NCBI RefSeq assembly: GCF_003063375.1
Contig: NZ_NERY01000004.1
Location: forward strand, 1 to 64,000
From: Limnohabitans sp. MMS-10A-178
GTDB taxonomy: Bacteria; Pseudomonadota; Gammaproteobacteria; Burkholderiales; Burkholderiaceae_C
DNA: 64,000 nt
Reading direction: 5' to 3'
Shown here: positions 45,322-53,211 of the stretch, in pieces
Layout of the letters: each line of letters begins with the position of its first letter
How positions within the stretch are numbered: position 1 is the first letter of the stretch
Notes under the pieces: generated by a model
Databases searched by the model: none
The model's input: only the letters and a program-made list of their open reading frames with translations
What the model was told of the DNA's origin: nothing
Made by a program: the position numbers and the translations under genes

Positions 45322-47382
45322 ATGACAAATACTGTGTTTGAAAAAAATGCCGTGGTGCGTGGTTTGTGTCCGCACGACTGCCCCGATACCTGTGCCTTGC
45401 TCACCACGGTGGAAAACGGCCGCGCCGTGAAGGTGCAGGGCAACCCCGATCACAAGCACACCCAAGGGGTGTTGTGCACCAAAGTGTCGCGCTACACCGA
45501 GCGAACTTACAGCCCCGAGCGCCTTATGTTTCCCTTGAAACGCTCCGGCCCCAAGGGCTCAGGGCAATTTGTGCGCGTAACTTGGGAAGAGGCCATTGCC
45601 GACATTGCAGCCAAACTCAAAGTGGTGGCGGCCGACCAAGCCGAGGCCATCTTGCCCTACAGCTATGCTGGCACCATGGGCTGGGTTCAGGGGGAGGCCA
45701 TGGCATCGCGGTTTTTCCACAAACTGGGCGCCTCTTTGCTAGACCGCACCATTTGTGCGTCTGCCGGAGGTGAGGGCCTGGTTTACACGCTGGGCGGCAA
45801 GTTTGGCATGCAGACTGAGTTCTTCTCGGAGTCCAATTTGATTGTGATTTGGGGCAGCAACTCGATTTCCAGCAATGTGCACTTTTGGCGGCGTGCCCAA
45901 GAAGCCAAGCGCCAGGGCGCCAAGCTGATTTGCATCGACCCCCGCCACAGCGAAACCGCTGAAAAATGCCATGTGCACCTGCCCATCAAACCGGGCACCG
46001 ATGCTGCCTTGGCCCTGGCCATCATGCGCGAGTTGGTGGTCAACAATTGGCTCGATGCCGACTACATTGAGCAATACACATTGGGCTGGGATGCATTGCG
46101 CGAACGTGCCATGACCTGGACCTTGGAGCGGGCCGCAGAAGTGTGTGGCATTGAGGCAGAACAAATTCGCGCCTTGGCCAAAGACTGGGGCACCACGCCT
46201 AAAGCCGCCATTCGTTTGAACTATGGCATGCAACGTGTGAAAGGCGGCGCCAATGCCGTGCGCGCCATTGCGTGCTTGCCCGCTTTAACCGGTGCTTGGC
46301 GCGACCGAGCCGGCGGCTTGTTGCTCAGCAGTTCGAGCAATTTCAAAGTGAACAAACAAGATTTGCATCGCCCCGATTTATTGGGCGCGCGCCGTCCTCG
46401 CATGTTGAACATGTCGACCATTGGCAATGACTTGAACAACCCGGGCAACGCAACTTGGGGCCCGCAAGTGAAGGCTCTGTTGGTCTACAACAGCAACCCA
46501 TTGGCCGTGGCGCCGCAGTCGAGCATGGTGGCAAAAGGTTTTGCGCGCGAAGACTTGTTCACGGTGGTCATGGAGCATTTTCAAACCGATACGGCCGACT
46601 ATGCCGACTACGTGTTGCCAGCCACCACACAGATGGAACACTGGGATGTGCAGGGCAGTTATGGCCACACCGATGTGTTGCTCAACCGACCCGCCATTGA
46701 GCCCGTGGGCGAGGCCAAATCGAACAGCGAAATTTTTAGACTGCTGGCCAAGGCCATGGGTTTTAACGAGCCTTGTTTCAGTGAAGACGACCTAAGCCTG
46801 TGCCGCACAGCCGTAGGCTCAGAAATTGATTTTGAAGCGTTGTTGGCACATGGTTTTGTGGCTTTGAATGTGCCCGATGCACCCTTTGCGCAAGGCGCCT
46901 TTCCGACGCCGTCGGGTCGTTGCGAATTTGTGAGCGAGCGTTTGGCAGCGCAGGGCCTAGACCCCTTGCCAAATCACATTCCAAATTATGAAGTGCCAGC
47001 TGCAGGCGATCGCTATCCCTTGGCCATGATTTCGCCGCCTGCGCGAAATTTTTTGAACTCCACTTTTGTCAATGTGGAAAGTTTGCGCGCCATCGAAAAA
47101 GAGCCTTTGGTGGAAATCAGTTTGATAGATGCTGCAGCGCGTGGAATTTCTACGGGAGATACCGTCAAGGTGTTCAACGACCGCGGCGAATACCACTGCA
47201 AAGCCGATGTGAGTGTGCGCGCCAGACCCGGCGTGGTCAATGGCCTGGGCATTTGGTGGCGCAAAATGGGCTTGAATGGCACCAACGTGAATGAAGTCAC
47301 CAGTCAGTTGCTCACCGATTTAGGTCGAGCACCTGTGTTTTACGATTGCCAAGTTGAAGTGGCACTCCTCCAGAAAGCTTAA
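45322..47382 (+). CDS. Molybdopterin-dependent oxidoreductase with N-terminal [4Fe-4S]
   Basis: 686 residues. The N-terminal cluster motif is CPHDCPDTC...GVLCTK (residues 16-53). Core blocks such as RVTWEEAIADIA, WGSNSISSNVHFW and the Mo-bisPGD-binding C-terminal domain (GDTVKVFNDRG, NGLGIWWRK) put it in the DMSO-reductase superfamily. No twin-arginine signal, so it is probably cytoplasmic. The role (dehydrogenase or reductase) is not apparent from sequence. The PHA-system gene follows after 5 bp. Confidence 0.9.
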   Translation: MTNTVFEKNAVVRGLCPHDCPDTCALLTTVENGRAVKVQGNPDHKHTQGVLCTKVSRYTERTYSPERLMFPLKRSGPKGSGQFVRVTWEEAIADIAAKLKVVAADQAEAILPYSYAGTMGWVQGEAMASRFFHKLGASLLDRTICASAGGEGLVYTLGGKFGMQTEFFSESNLIVIWGSNSISSNVHFWRRAQEAKRQGAKLICIDPRHSETAEKCHVHLPIKPGTDAALALAIMRELVVNNWLDADYIEQYTLGWDALRERAMTWTLERAAEVCGIEAEQIRALAKDWGTTPKAAIRLNYGMQRVKGGANAVRAIACLPALTGAWRDRAGGLLLSSSSNFKVNKQDLHRPDLLGARRPRMLNMSTIGNDLNNPGNATWGPQVKALLVYNSNPLAVAPQSSMVAKGFAREDLFTVVMEHFQTDTADYADYVLPATTQMEHWDVQGSYGHTDVLLNRPAIEPVGEAKSNSEIFRLLAKAMGFNEPCFSEDDLSLCRTAVGSEIDFEALLAHGFVALNVPDAPFAQGAFPTPSGRCEFVSERLAAQGLDPLPNHIPNYEVPAAGDRYPLAMISPPARNFLNSTFVNVESLRAIEKEPLVEISLIDAAARGISTGDTVKVFNDRGEYHCKADVSVRARPGVVNGLGIWWRKMGLNGTNVNEVTSQLLTDLGRAPVFYDCQVEVALLQKA

Positions 47383-47387
47383 ACAAA

Positions 47388-47693
47388 ATGGCCGAAATTT
47401 TGATTCAACGCGCGCACACCTTGGGCATGGAAAAAGCCCGAACCATTGCCGCAAAGTGGCAACAAGAAGCGCAAGACGATTGGGGCATGGACTGCACGTA
47501 TGTGGCCAACGAAACCAATGAACAGGGTGAGTTGCAAGACCGCCTGAACTTCGAACGCGCTGGCGCTTCGGGCTATTTAGAAGTGACTGCGACTCAACTT
47601 ACCATGAAGCTCGAGCTCGGTTTTTTGATGGCGTCTTTCAAAGACAAAATCGAAGAAAAAATCACTGGCAATTTAGACAAACTGTTGGCTTGA
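47388..47693 (+). CDS. Polyhydroxyalkanoic acid system family protein
   Basis: 101 residues. AEILIQRAHTLGMEKARTIAAKW at the start, a central strand pair and LGFLMASFKDKIEEKI at the end match the small PHA_gran_rgn family found near polyhydroxyalkanoate granule genes. The role is uncertain, possibly granule association. Its stop codon (TGA, 47691-47693) is the first base of repeat copy 2. Confidence 0.85.
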   Translation: MAEILIQRAHTLGMEKARTIAAKWQQEAQDDWGMDCTYVANETNEQGELQDRLNFERAGASGYLEVTATQLTMKLELGFLMASFKDKIEEKITGNLDKLLA

Positions 47694-47817
47694 AAAAATA
47701 AATGGGGTCAAATAAATGGGGTCAGATCAACATTAATTTTCTGTGACTCAAAGAGGCCTATGCGCTAAGTAAATTAATGTTGATCTGACCCCATTTATTT
47801 GACCCCATTTATTTTTT
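47693..47817. repeat. Palindromic intergenic repeat, copy 2
   Basis: Arms 47693-47739 and 47771-47817 form a perfect 47-bp inverted repeat with a 31-nt unique loop. Each arm has the outer module AATAAATGGGGTCA twice, then GATCAACATTAATTT. It touches both stop codons of the convergent neighbours. With the T6/A6 ends it would act as a bidirectional terminator. Confidence 0.95.
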
Positions 47818-49819
47818 AAGGAAGATCTGTATTTTCCTCACGGGCCTGCGCATTGCGAGGTCCTACAGTGCCTAGTCTGGCCTTCAAAGATTGAGGCTGC
47901 CCAGTGATGATGGCGGCGTAATTGGTGGTGTTGGACAAAACCTTTTTCACGTAGTCGCGGGTTTCGGTGAAGGGAATGTTTTCGGCCCAAATAGCGGCTT
48001 CCAAAACGGGTCCTTTGCGCCAGTTGCGTGATCGGCTGGGGCCAGCGTTGTAGGCGGCTGCGGCCAAGGGCATCGAGCCGTCAAACTCATCGAGAACCAA
48101 CTTGAGGTAGCCGGTGCCGATGGCCACATTAATTTCTTGATCGTTGATTTGTTGGGGCTGGAAATTTGTCAGGCCAATTTTCTTGGCTGTCCATTTGGCG
48201 GTGGCTGGCATGACCTGCATCAAGCCTGATGCGCCCACCACCGATCTGGCGTCCATGATGAAGCGGCTTTCTTGCCTGATCAAACCGTAAACATAAGCAG
48301 GATCGAGTTGCACATCCTTTGATTTTCGAAGCACGGTTTCTTTGAGGGGCATGGGAAACCGTTGGTCAAAATCAATTTGTGTTTTGGTGCGGTCGCTGGT
48401 GTTGATGCAGCGGTCCCACACTTGCTTGCTGCAAGCGAAGTCTGCAGCGGCCAACAACTCGCGCTCACTCATGCCGCCCGGGGTGTGCAGGTTGGTGGTG
48501 TAGTTCCACTCCCTGTTGCCTTCTGATCTGAGGCCTAAGCTCAAAGCCGTTAGGGCGCGTTGAAGGCCTGCGTTTTGGGCGGCCGCTGTCTTTTCTGGCT
48601 GCGTTAGAGCTGCTGGTTTGGCGGGTACTGTAATGGCTTGGCCAAGTTCTTCCATGGCCAGTTGTTCGTAGAAGCCTTTGACGCCCGCAATGCTTTGAAG
48701 CGCTGCGGTGGCTTCTGTGCGCACTGGGTCTGTGGCGGCGGACGTGGTGCCCGCGCTGGCAGCCAACTGACCTCTGGCTTTCCAATAAATCCAGGTAGGG
48801 TCTTGCTTGGCGTTGTCCATGGCATCGACGGCAGAGATCACCGCTTTCCAATCACCGTTTCTCAAAGCAGCACGCGTTTTCCAAATGAGCAAGTCGTCGT
48901 TCAAGTCTTGGTTGCGTGAAACTTTGTTGAAGTAGCTGTGTGCGTTGTCTTGGAGTTTTTGCGCAGCTTGTTTGCCAATGACTGCCCAAACCCAGTTGTG
49001 CTCTTCTTTGGTGAGCATCAGACCCCATTTTTTTTCGATCAGCTGTGCGGCCTTGTCGGGGTCGGCATTGGCCACGCGAATGAGGGCCAAGACCGCGAGT
49101 TCTTTGCGCCTTTTGGTAATGGCCAAAATGTGCTTGTCCAAATATTTTTGGGGTTCGGCATGAATCAAGATGGCCTGTTTGCCCATCTCACTCGATTCAA
49201 TGTTGAGGGCCAGTTGGGCTACACGGGGACGGTTGCTGTCCATGGCCAAGCGGGCTTTGCGCCAGACATCCAAGGAGTCAATTCTTTTCAGGTCGTGCAG
49301 TTTGTCTGCCGTGTAAGTGCAGCCATCTTCGGTGTCTCTGAAGGCATACCAAAGTCGCTTGAGTTCGGCGGGTGTTTCTGGCTTGGAAAGGAGCGGCTCG
49401 TTGGCTAAAGCGTAGCAGCGCACCTCTCGATCGTCGTTCATGCGAAAACGGGGGTACTCTTGTGCGAAGGTGGACCACTCGCCTTGCCGGCCCAACTGCA
49501 ACAACCAGTCGTTGCGCAAACGGTCTTCGGCATAGGTGCCAGCGTATTGCGACAAAAATTGTTGAATTTCTGAGTCACTGGCTTGGTCTAGCCTCACCCT
49601 GAGCTCCCAATAAGCGGCCCAGGGTTCTAAGGTGTGGCCTTTGGCTCTGGGCAGGAGCCTTGTCAGTTGGCCTTTGTCGTTCTTTTTAAAGGCCTGATTC
49701 ATGTCCAAAATGACCTCATCTGCCTTGTTTGTGGCATTTGTTTGGCCCACGGCAGGGCTCATGAGGGACAAAATGAGGACGGAAGCCCCAAGCGATGTCA
49801 AAATCTGTGTGAATTGCAT
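47816..49819 (-). CDS. slt: Soluble lytic murein transglycosylase
   Basis: 667 residues with signal peptide 1-25 (ends AVG). The N-terminal two thirds is an alpha-superhelical U-shaped domain. The catalytic domain near the C-terminus has IRQESRFIMDARSVVGASGLMQVMPATA, with Glu as catalytic acid, and AAAYNAGPSRSRNW. Cleaves MurNAc-GlcNAc bonds leaving anhydro ends, the substrate for recycling by AnmK. Start codon 9 bp from the divergent 5-FCL gene. The stop codon lies in repeat copy 2. Confidence 0.93.
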   Translation of the reverse strand: MQFTQILTSLGASVLILSLMSPAVGQTNATNKADEVILDMNQAFKKNDKGQLTRLLPRAKGHTLEPWAAYWELRVRLDQASDSEIQQFLSQYAGTYAEDRLRNDWLLQLGRQGEWSTFAQEYPRFRMNDDREVRCYALANEPLLSKPETPAELKRLWYAFRDTEDGCTYTADKLHDLKRIDSLDVWRKARLAMDSNRPRVAQLALNIESSEMGKQAILIHAEPQKYLDKHILAITKRRKELAVLALIRVANADPDKAAQLIEKKWGLMLTKEEHNWVWAVIGKQAAQKLQDNAHSYFNKVSRNQDLNDDLLIWKTRAALRNGDWKAVISAVDAMDNAKQDPTWIYWKARGQLAASAGTTSAATDPVRTEATAALQSIAGVKGFYEQLAMEELGQAITVPAKPAALTQPEKTAAAQNAGLQRALTALSLGLRSEGNREWNYTTNLHTPGGMSERELLAAADFACSKQVWDRCINTSDRTKTQIDFDQRFPMPLKETVLRKSKDVQLDPAYVYGLIRQESRFIMDARSVVGASGLMQVMPATAKWTAKKIGLTNFQPQQINDQEINVAIGTGYLKLVLDEFDGSMPLAAAAYNAGPSRSRNWRKGPVLEAAIWAENIPFTETRDYVKKVLSNTTNYAAIITGQPQSLKARLGTVGPRNAQAREENTDLP

Positions 49820-49828
49820 AGGTCGATT

Positions 49829-50416
49829 ATGGACAAATCAGAAGCCAAAAAACAAATTCGCCAAGACTTGTTGAACGCCCGCCTCAATATGGCAGATCGC
49901 CAACAACGGATTGATGCCCTTCAGCGCGTGATGCGCATTTGGTTGTTTGGCCGCCCCGAGCTGGTCATTGGTGCGTATTGGCCCATCAAAGGCGAGTTTG
50001 ATCCTTTGCCCGCGCTGCACCGTTGGAAAGAAGATGGCGAGCTCACAGGGGAGGCGCAATTGCGCCGCATTGGCTTGCCCGTGGTGGACAAAGTGAACAA
50101 AACCCTCACCTTCCATGCGTGGTACCCCGGGTGTCCCATGGAAGAGGATGCATATGGCATTCCCAAACCCAAGGACACCGAAGTCATTGTGCCTACTTTG
50201 TTGTTTGTACCTTGCGTGGGTTACACCGCAGGGGGGTATCGCTTGGGTTATGGCGGTGGTTTTTACGATCGCACTTTGGCCTCTTTGCAGCCCAAGCCCT
50301 TCACAGTGGGGCTGGGTTTTACCAACGCCTATGTAGACGATTTTGAACCCGAGCCCCACGACGTGCCGCTAGATGCCATCTTGAATGACAATGGTGCGGT
50401 TTGGCCCGTGGGCTAA
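49829..50416 (+). CDS. ygfA: 5-formyltetrahydrofolate cyclo-ligase
   Basis: 195 residues from the ATG at 49829 (MDKSEAKKQIRQDLL). VIGAYWPIKGEFDPLPAL, VPTLLFVPCVGYTAGGYRLGYGGGFYDRTL are the family hallmarks. Converts 5-formyl-THF to 5,10-methenyl-THF, part of one-carbon balance with metF. A longer in-frame start is not conserved. Confidence 0.94.
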   Translation: MDKSEAKKQIRQDLLNARLNMADRQQRIDALQRVMRIWLFGRPELVIGAYWPIKGEFDPLPALHRWKEDGELTGEAQLRRIGLPVVDKVNKTLTFHAWYPGCPMEEDAYGIPKPKDTEVIVPTLLFVPCVGYTAGGYRLGYGGGFYDRTLASLQPKPFTVGLGFTNAYVDDFEPEPHDVPLDAILNDNGAVWPVG

Positions 50417-50435
50417 CGTCTTTTAAAGTAGTTTT

Positions 50436-51065
50436 ATGGCAAGACCGAAATCCGCCACGCACGACATCAAGCGCGATGCCATTTTGGACATTGCGGCGCA
50501 GTGCTTTGCCGATCGCAGCTACCCCGCTGCCAGCATGAATGAAATTGCCACGGCGTGTGGCACGTCCAAGGCGCGGCTGTATCACTATTACGATAGCAAA
50601 GAGGCCATTTTGTTTGACCTCATGGATCGTTACACGCAGCGTTTGTTGTCCCTGATTGCCTTAACCGACGCTACTGCCCAGCGTCGCAATTTGGACGACC
50701 GTGCTGCATTGCATGAGCTCATTCGCGCGTTTTTGCAGGAGTACGAAAGTTCGGCCACGCGCCATGTGGCCTTGCTCAACGACACGCAATTTTTGAGTGA
50801 TGTACCCGATGAACATTTGGGTTCGCCCGCAATTTCGCCGCGCGAACTCATTTTGAATCGCCAACGCGATGTGGTGGCCGCCGTCACACGTGCTTTGCGC
50901 CGTGCCTATCCCAATCGCTTGAACGCCTCTAATCAAACCGCCATCACCATGATGTTGTTCGGTATGATCAACTGGACCTTTACCTGGCTTCGCCCCGGCG
51001 GCCCCATCTCGTATGTGGCCTTCGCGGATGAAGTCATTGCCCTTCTGGAGAAGGGTTTGAATTAA
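50436..51065 (+). CDS. TetR/AcrR family transcriptional regulator
   Basis: 209 residues. Helix-turn-helix at about residues 34-53 (SMNEIATACGTSKARLYHYY followed by DSKEAILF). Ligand domain of unknown specificity. It lies between the 5-FCL gene and the metallo-hydrolase gene on the same strand. The last codon and the stop (AATTAA) are formed by repeat copy 3. Confidence 0.88.
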   Translation: MARPKSATHDIKRDAILDIAAQCFADRSYPAASMNEIATACGTSKARLYHYYDSKEAILFDLMDRYTQRLLSLIALTDATAQRRNLDDRAALHELIRAFLQEYESSATRHVALLNDTQFLSDVPDEHLGSPAISPRELILNRQRDVVAAVTRALRRAYPNRLNASNQTAITMMLFGMINWTFTWLRPGGPISYVAFADEVIALLEKGLN

Positions 51066-51137
51066 TTTAATTGGGGTCAGATCAAGATTAATTTGATCAA
51101 TCAAATTAATCTTGATCTGACCCCAATTAAATTAATT
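51060..51137. repeat. Palindromic intergenic repeat, copy 3 (variant core)
   Basis: Arms 51060-51097 and 51100-51137 are a perfect 38-bp inverted repeat with a 2-nt loop. The core reads GATCAAGATTAA instead of GATCAACATTAA, with the matching change in the other arm. It supplies the end of the tetR gene and stops 18 bp before the next ATG. Confidence 0.94.
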
Positions 51138-51155
51138 TATCACCGGAGAAGAAAC

Positions 51156-52154
51156 ATGAACCAACCTACCAAAGCATTTGCATCGCAAGCCGACCTAGCA
51201 GACAAGGTCATCAAGTTTGAGCAGCTTAGCAAGCACTGCTGGGCTTACACGGCTGAGGGTGATCCCAACTCGGGCGTGATCATTGGTGACAAGTTCATCA
51301 TGGTGAGCGATGCCACGGCCACACCCAGCATGGCGCGTGATTTGATCAAGCAAATTCGAACCATTAGCGACAAGCCCATCAAGTATGTGTTGCTCACGCA
51401 CTATCACGCTGTGCGCGTTCTGGGTGCCAGTGCTTATGCGGCTGAGGGCGCCACAGAAGTGATTGCCAGCCAAGGCACCTACGAGCTCATCGTGGAGCGC
51501 GGCGCGCAAGACATGAAGAGCGAAATGGAGCGCTTTCCTCGTTTGTTCCGCGGTGCTGAAGAAGTGCCTGGCCTCACATGGCCCACCATGGTGATTGGCG
51601 GCGGTGATGCCACCAAGGGTGAAGTGCCTGGCAAATTGGTAATCGATTTAGGCGGCGTGAAAGTCCAAATCTGGAGCCCAGGTTATGGCCACACGCGCGG
51701 TGACACCATTGCTTGGGTGGAAGAAGAAAAAGTTTTGTTCTCCGGCGATTTGGTGGAATACGAAGCGGGTGTGTACACCGGCGATGCGCAACTCGAAGAG
51801 TGGCCAGCCACCTTAGAGGCCTTACGCGCCTTAAAAGCCGAAGCCATCGTGCCAGGCCGTGGTGAGGCCATGAAGGGCCAAGCCAATGTGAACAAGGCCT
51901 TGGACTACACCAAGCGCTGGGTGGAAACATTGTTCAATGCAGGCAAAGAAGCTGTTGCGGGCAAGATGGATTTGAAAGCCGCCATGGCCCACACCCGCAA
52001 AAGCATGGACCCTGTGTTTGGTCATGTGTTCATCTACGAACACTGCTTGCCCTTTGATGTGACCCGCGCTTACGACGAAGCCTCCGGCATCAAAAACCCC
52101 CGCATCTGGACCGCAGAGCGCGACATCGACATGTGGAAAGCCCTCCAGGACTGA
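51156..52154 (+). CDS. Metallo-beta-lactamase-fold hydrolase with unusual metal motif
   Basis: 332 residues from the ATG at 51156 with CCGGAG upstream; an earlier start would read through repeat copy 3. The fold is clear (GVIIGDKFIMVSDATAT, YGHTRGDTIAWV, VLFSGDLVEYEAG). The first metal motif is THYHAVR, where the usual pattern is T-H-x-H-x-D-H: the Asp and second His are replaced by Val and Arg. The later His and Asp (GH in GYGHTRGD, D in SGDLV) remain. Activity may need one metal or may differ. Next to a TetR regulator that could control it. Confidence 0.82.
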   Translation: MNQPTKAFASQADLADKVIKFEQLSKHCWAYTAEGDPNSGVIIGDKFIMVSDATATPSMARDLIKQIRTISDKPIKYVLLTHYHAVRVLGASAYAAEGATEVIASQGTYELIVERGAQDMKSEMERFPRLFRGAEEVPGLTWPTMVIGGGDATKGEVPGKLVIDLGGVKVQIWSPGYGHTRGDTIAWVEEEKVLFSGDLVEYEAGVYTGDAQLEEWPATLEALRALKAEAIVPGRGEAMKGQANVNKALDYTKRWVETLFNAGKEAVAGKMDLKAAMAHTRKSMDPVFGHVFIYEHCLPFDVTRAYDEASGIKNPRIWTAERDIDMWKALQD

Positions 52155-52309
52155 AAACAAATGGGGTCAGATCAACATTAATTTCCAATCAGTGAGAGCT
52201 AAAGGCAAGGGGGGCTTCCTCATACTGGAGTACCAGAAATCGTTCAGCCCCCCTTGCCTTTAGCTCTCACTGATTGACCAAATTAATGTTGATCTGACCC
52301 CATTTGTTT
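52155..52309. repeat. Palindromic intergenic repeat, copy 4, with nested palindrome
   Basis: Outer arms 52155-52184 and 52280-52309 are a perfect 30-bp inverted repeat of the family (AACAAAT module plus core). Inside lies a second perfect 31-bp inverted repeat, 52186-52216 and 52246-52276 (CAATCAGTGAGAGCT...), around a 29-nt loop. The whole is one 155-bp cruciform-like element between two convergent genes, beginning at the MBL gene's stop. Confidence 0.94.
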
Positions 52310-52317
52310 CCCCCCAA

Positions 52318-53211
52318 TTAAAGTTTCATGAGTTCGCGCACATCGGTTTCGTAGTCTTTGAGTTTGCGCTGCGCTTTCAAGCGTTGGGCTGGGGTCATGG
52401 TGTTGTGGAGTTGCGCTAAATTTTGACAAGCTTGCTGCTCTAACTGAAGCTGCTTAGACAACTCAGTGCCATCTTTGGGCCTGACCGATTGCAAAATCAG
52501 TGTCTGCAAAGCGGTCTCGACTTGCGCTATTGACATGGCCGGTTTGGTCATTTCGGACGACATTGCTTGCAGCGCATTCAACTGATCTTGCTGGCGCTTA
52601 AGTCGCTGCTGAAAGCCCCACTCTGGGGTCCAAGCGGACTGTGAAAATTGTTGCCGCAAAACTTGTCTTTGCTCTGAATTCAAATCGCCATAAAACGAGC
52701 TAAAGCGGTCTGCTGCCATATCGACTCGCTTTTTCAATCGCGCATCGGGCGTGCCTTGAAGCCACTTCTTTTTCCAGTCCTCGTTGCGAGAGGCCCACTC
52801 TTTTTCTAAATGCTTGAACTGCTTGGCGCTCAATTGGGACACCACGGGTGCTGCCAAACGACTGCCTTCCTGAACGACCGCTTCAATGCGAACTTGAGCG
52901 CCCTCCCAAATTTTGCAGGCTTGTTCAGGAGTGATGTTTTGAGTTGCCAGTGCTTGGGCTTGCACCAGCAATTCGGCAATGGCCGGCAACTCTTCTTTGC
53001 GGTGCCAAGCCTGAAGTTTGTTGAGCGCAGCCTTGGCTTGGGGGCCTTGGGCATCGCTGAAGTCAATGTAACTGTCTAACCACCAAGAGGCGATATCGGG
53101 TAGCTTGTTGTAGCCTAAGCGAACGGCACTGCATCCCGTGAAAATGACGCTCATCGACACGGCCACCACAGAAGCCGCGATAATTCGGTACCCATAGGAT
53201 AATTTCGACAT
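52318..53211 (-). CDS. DUF6279-like lipoprotein
   Basis: 297 residues. Signal peptide with lipobox IFTGC (Cys at about residue 27), then SAVRLGYNKLPDIASWWLDSYID, the characteristic start of DUF6279 proteins. The rest is highly helical with many Gln/Lys/Leu. Function unknown; a periplasmic helical protein in the outer membrane is inferred. Its ATG overlaps the glmU ATG on the opposite strand by two bases. Confidence 0.83.
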   Translation of the reverse strand: MSKLSYGYRIIAASVVAVSMSVIFTGCSAVRLGYNKLPDIASWWLDSYIDFSDAQGPQAKAALNKLQAWHRKEELPAIAELLVQAQALATQNITPEQACKIWEGAQVRIEAVVQEGSRLAAPVVSQLSAKQFKHLEKEWASRNEDWKKKWLQGTPDARLKKRVDMAADRFSSFYGDLNSEQRQVLRQQFSQSAWTPEWGFQQRLKRQQDQLNALQAMSSEMTKPAMSIAQVETALQTLILQSVRPKDGTELSKQLQLEQQACQNLAQLHNTMTPAQRLKAQRKLKDYETDVRELMKL

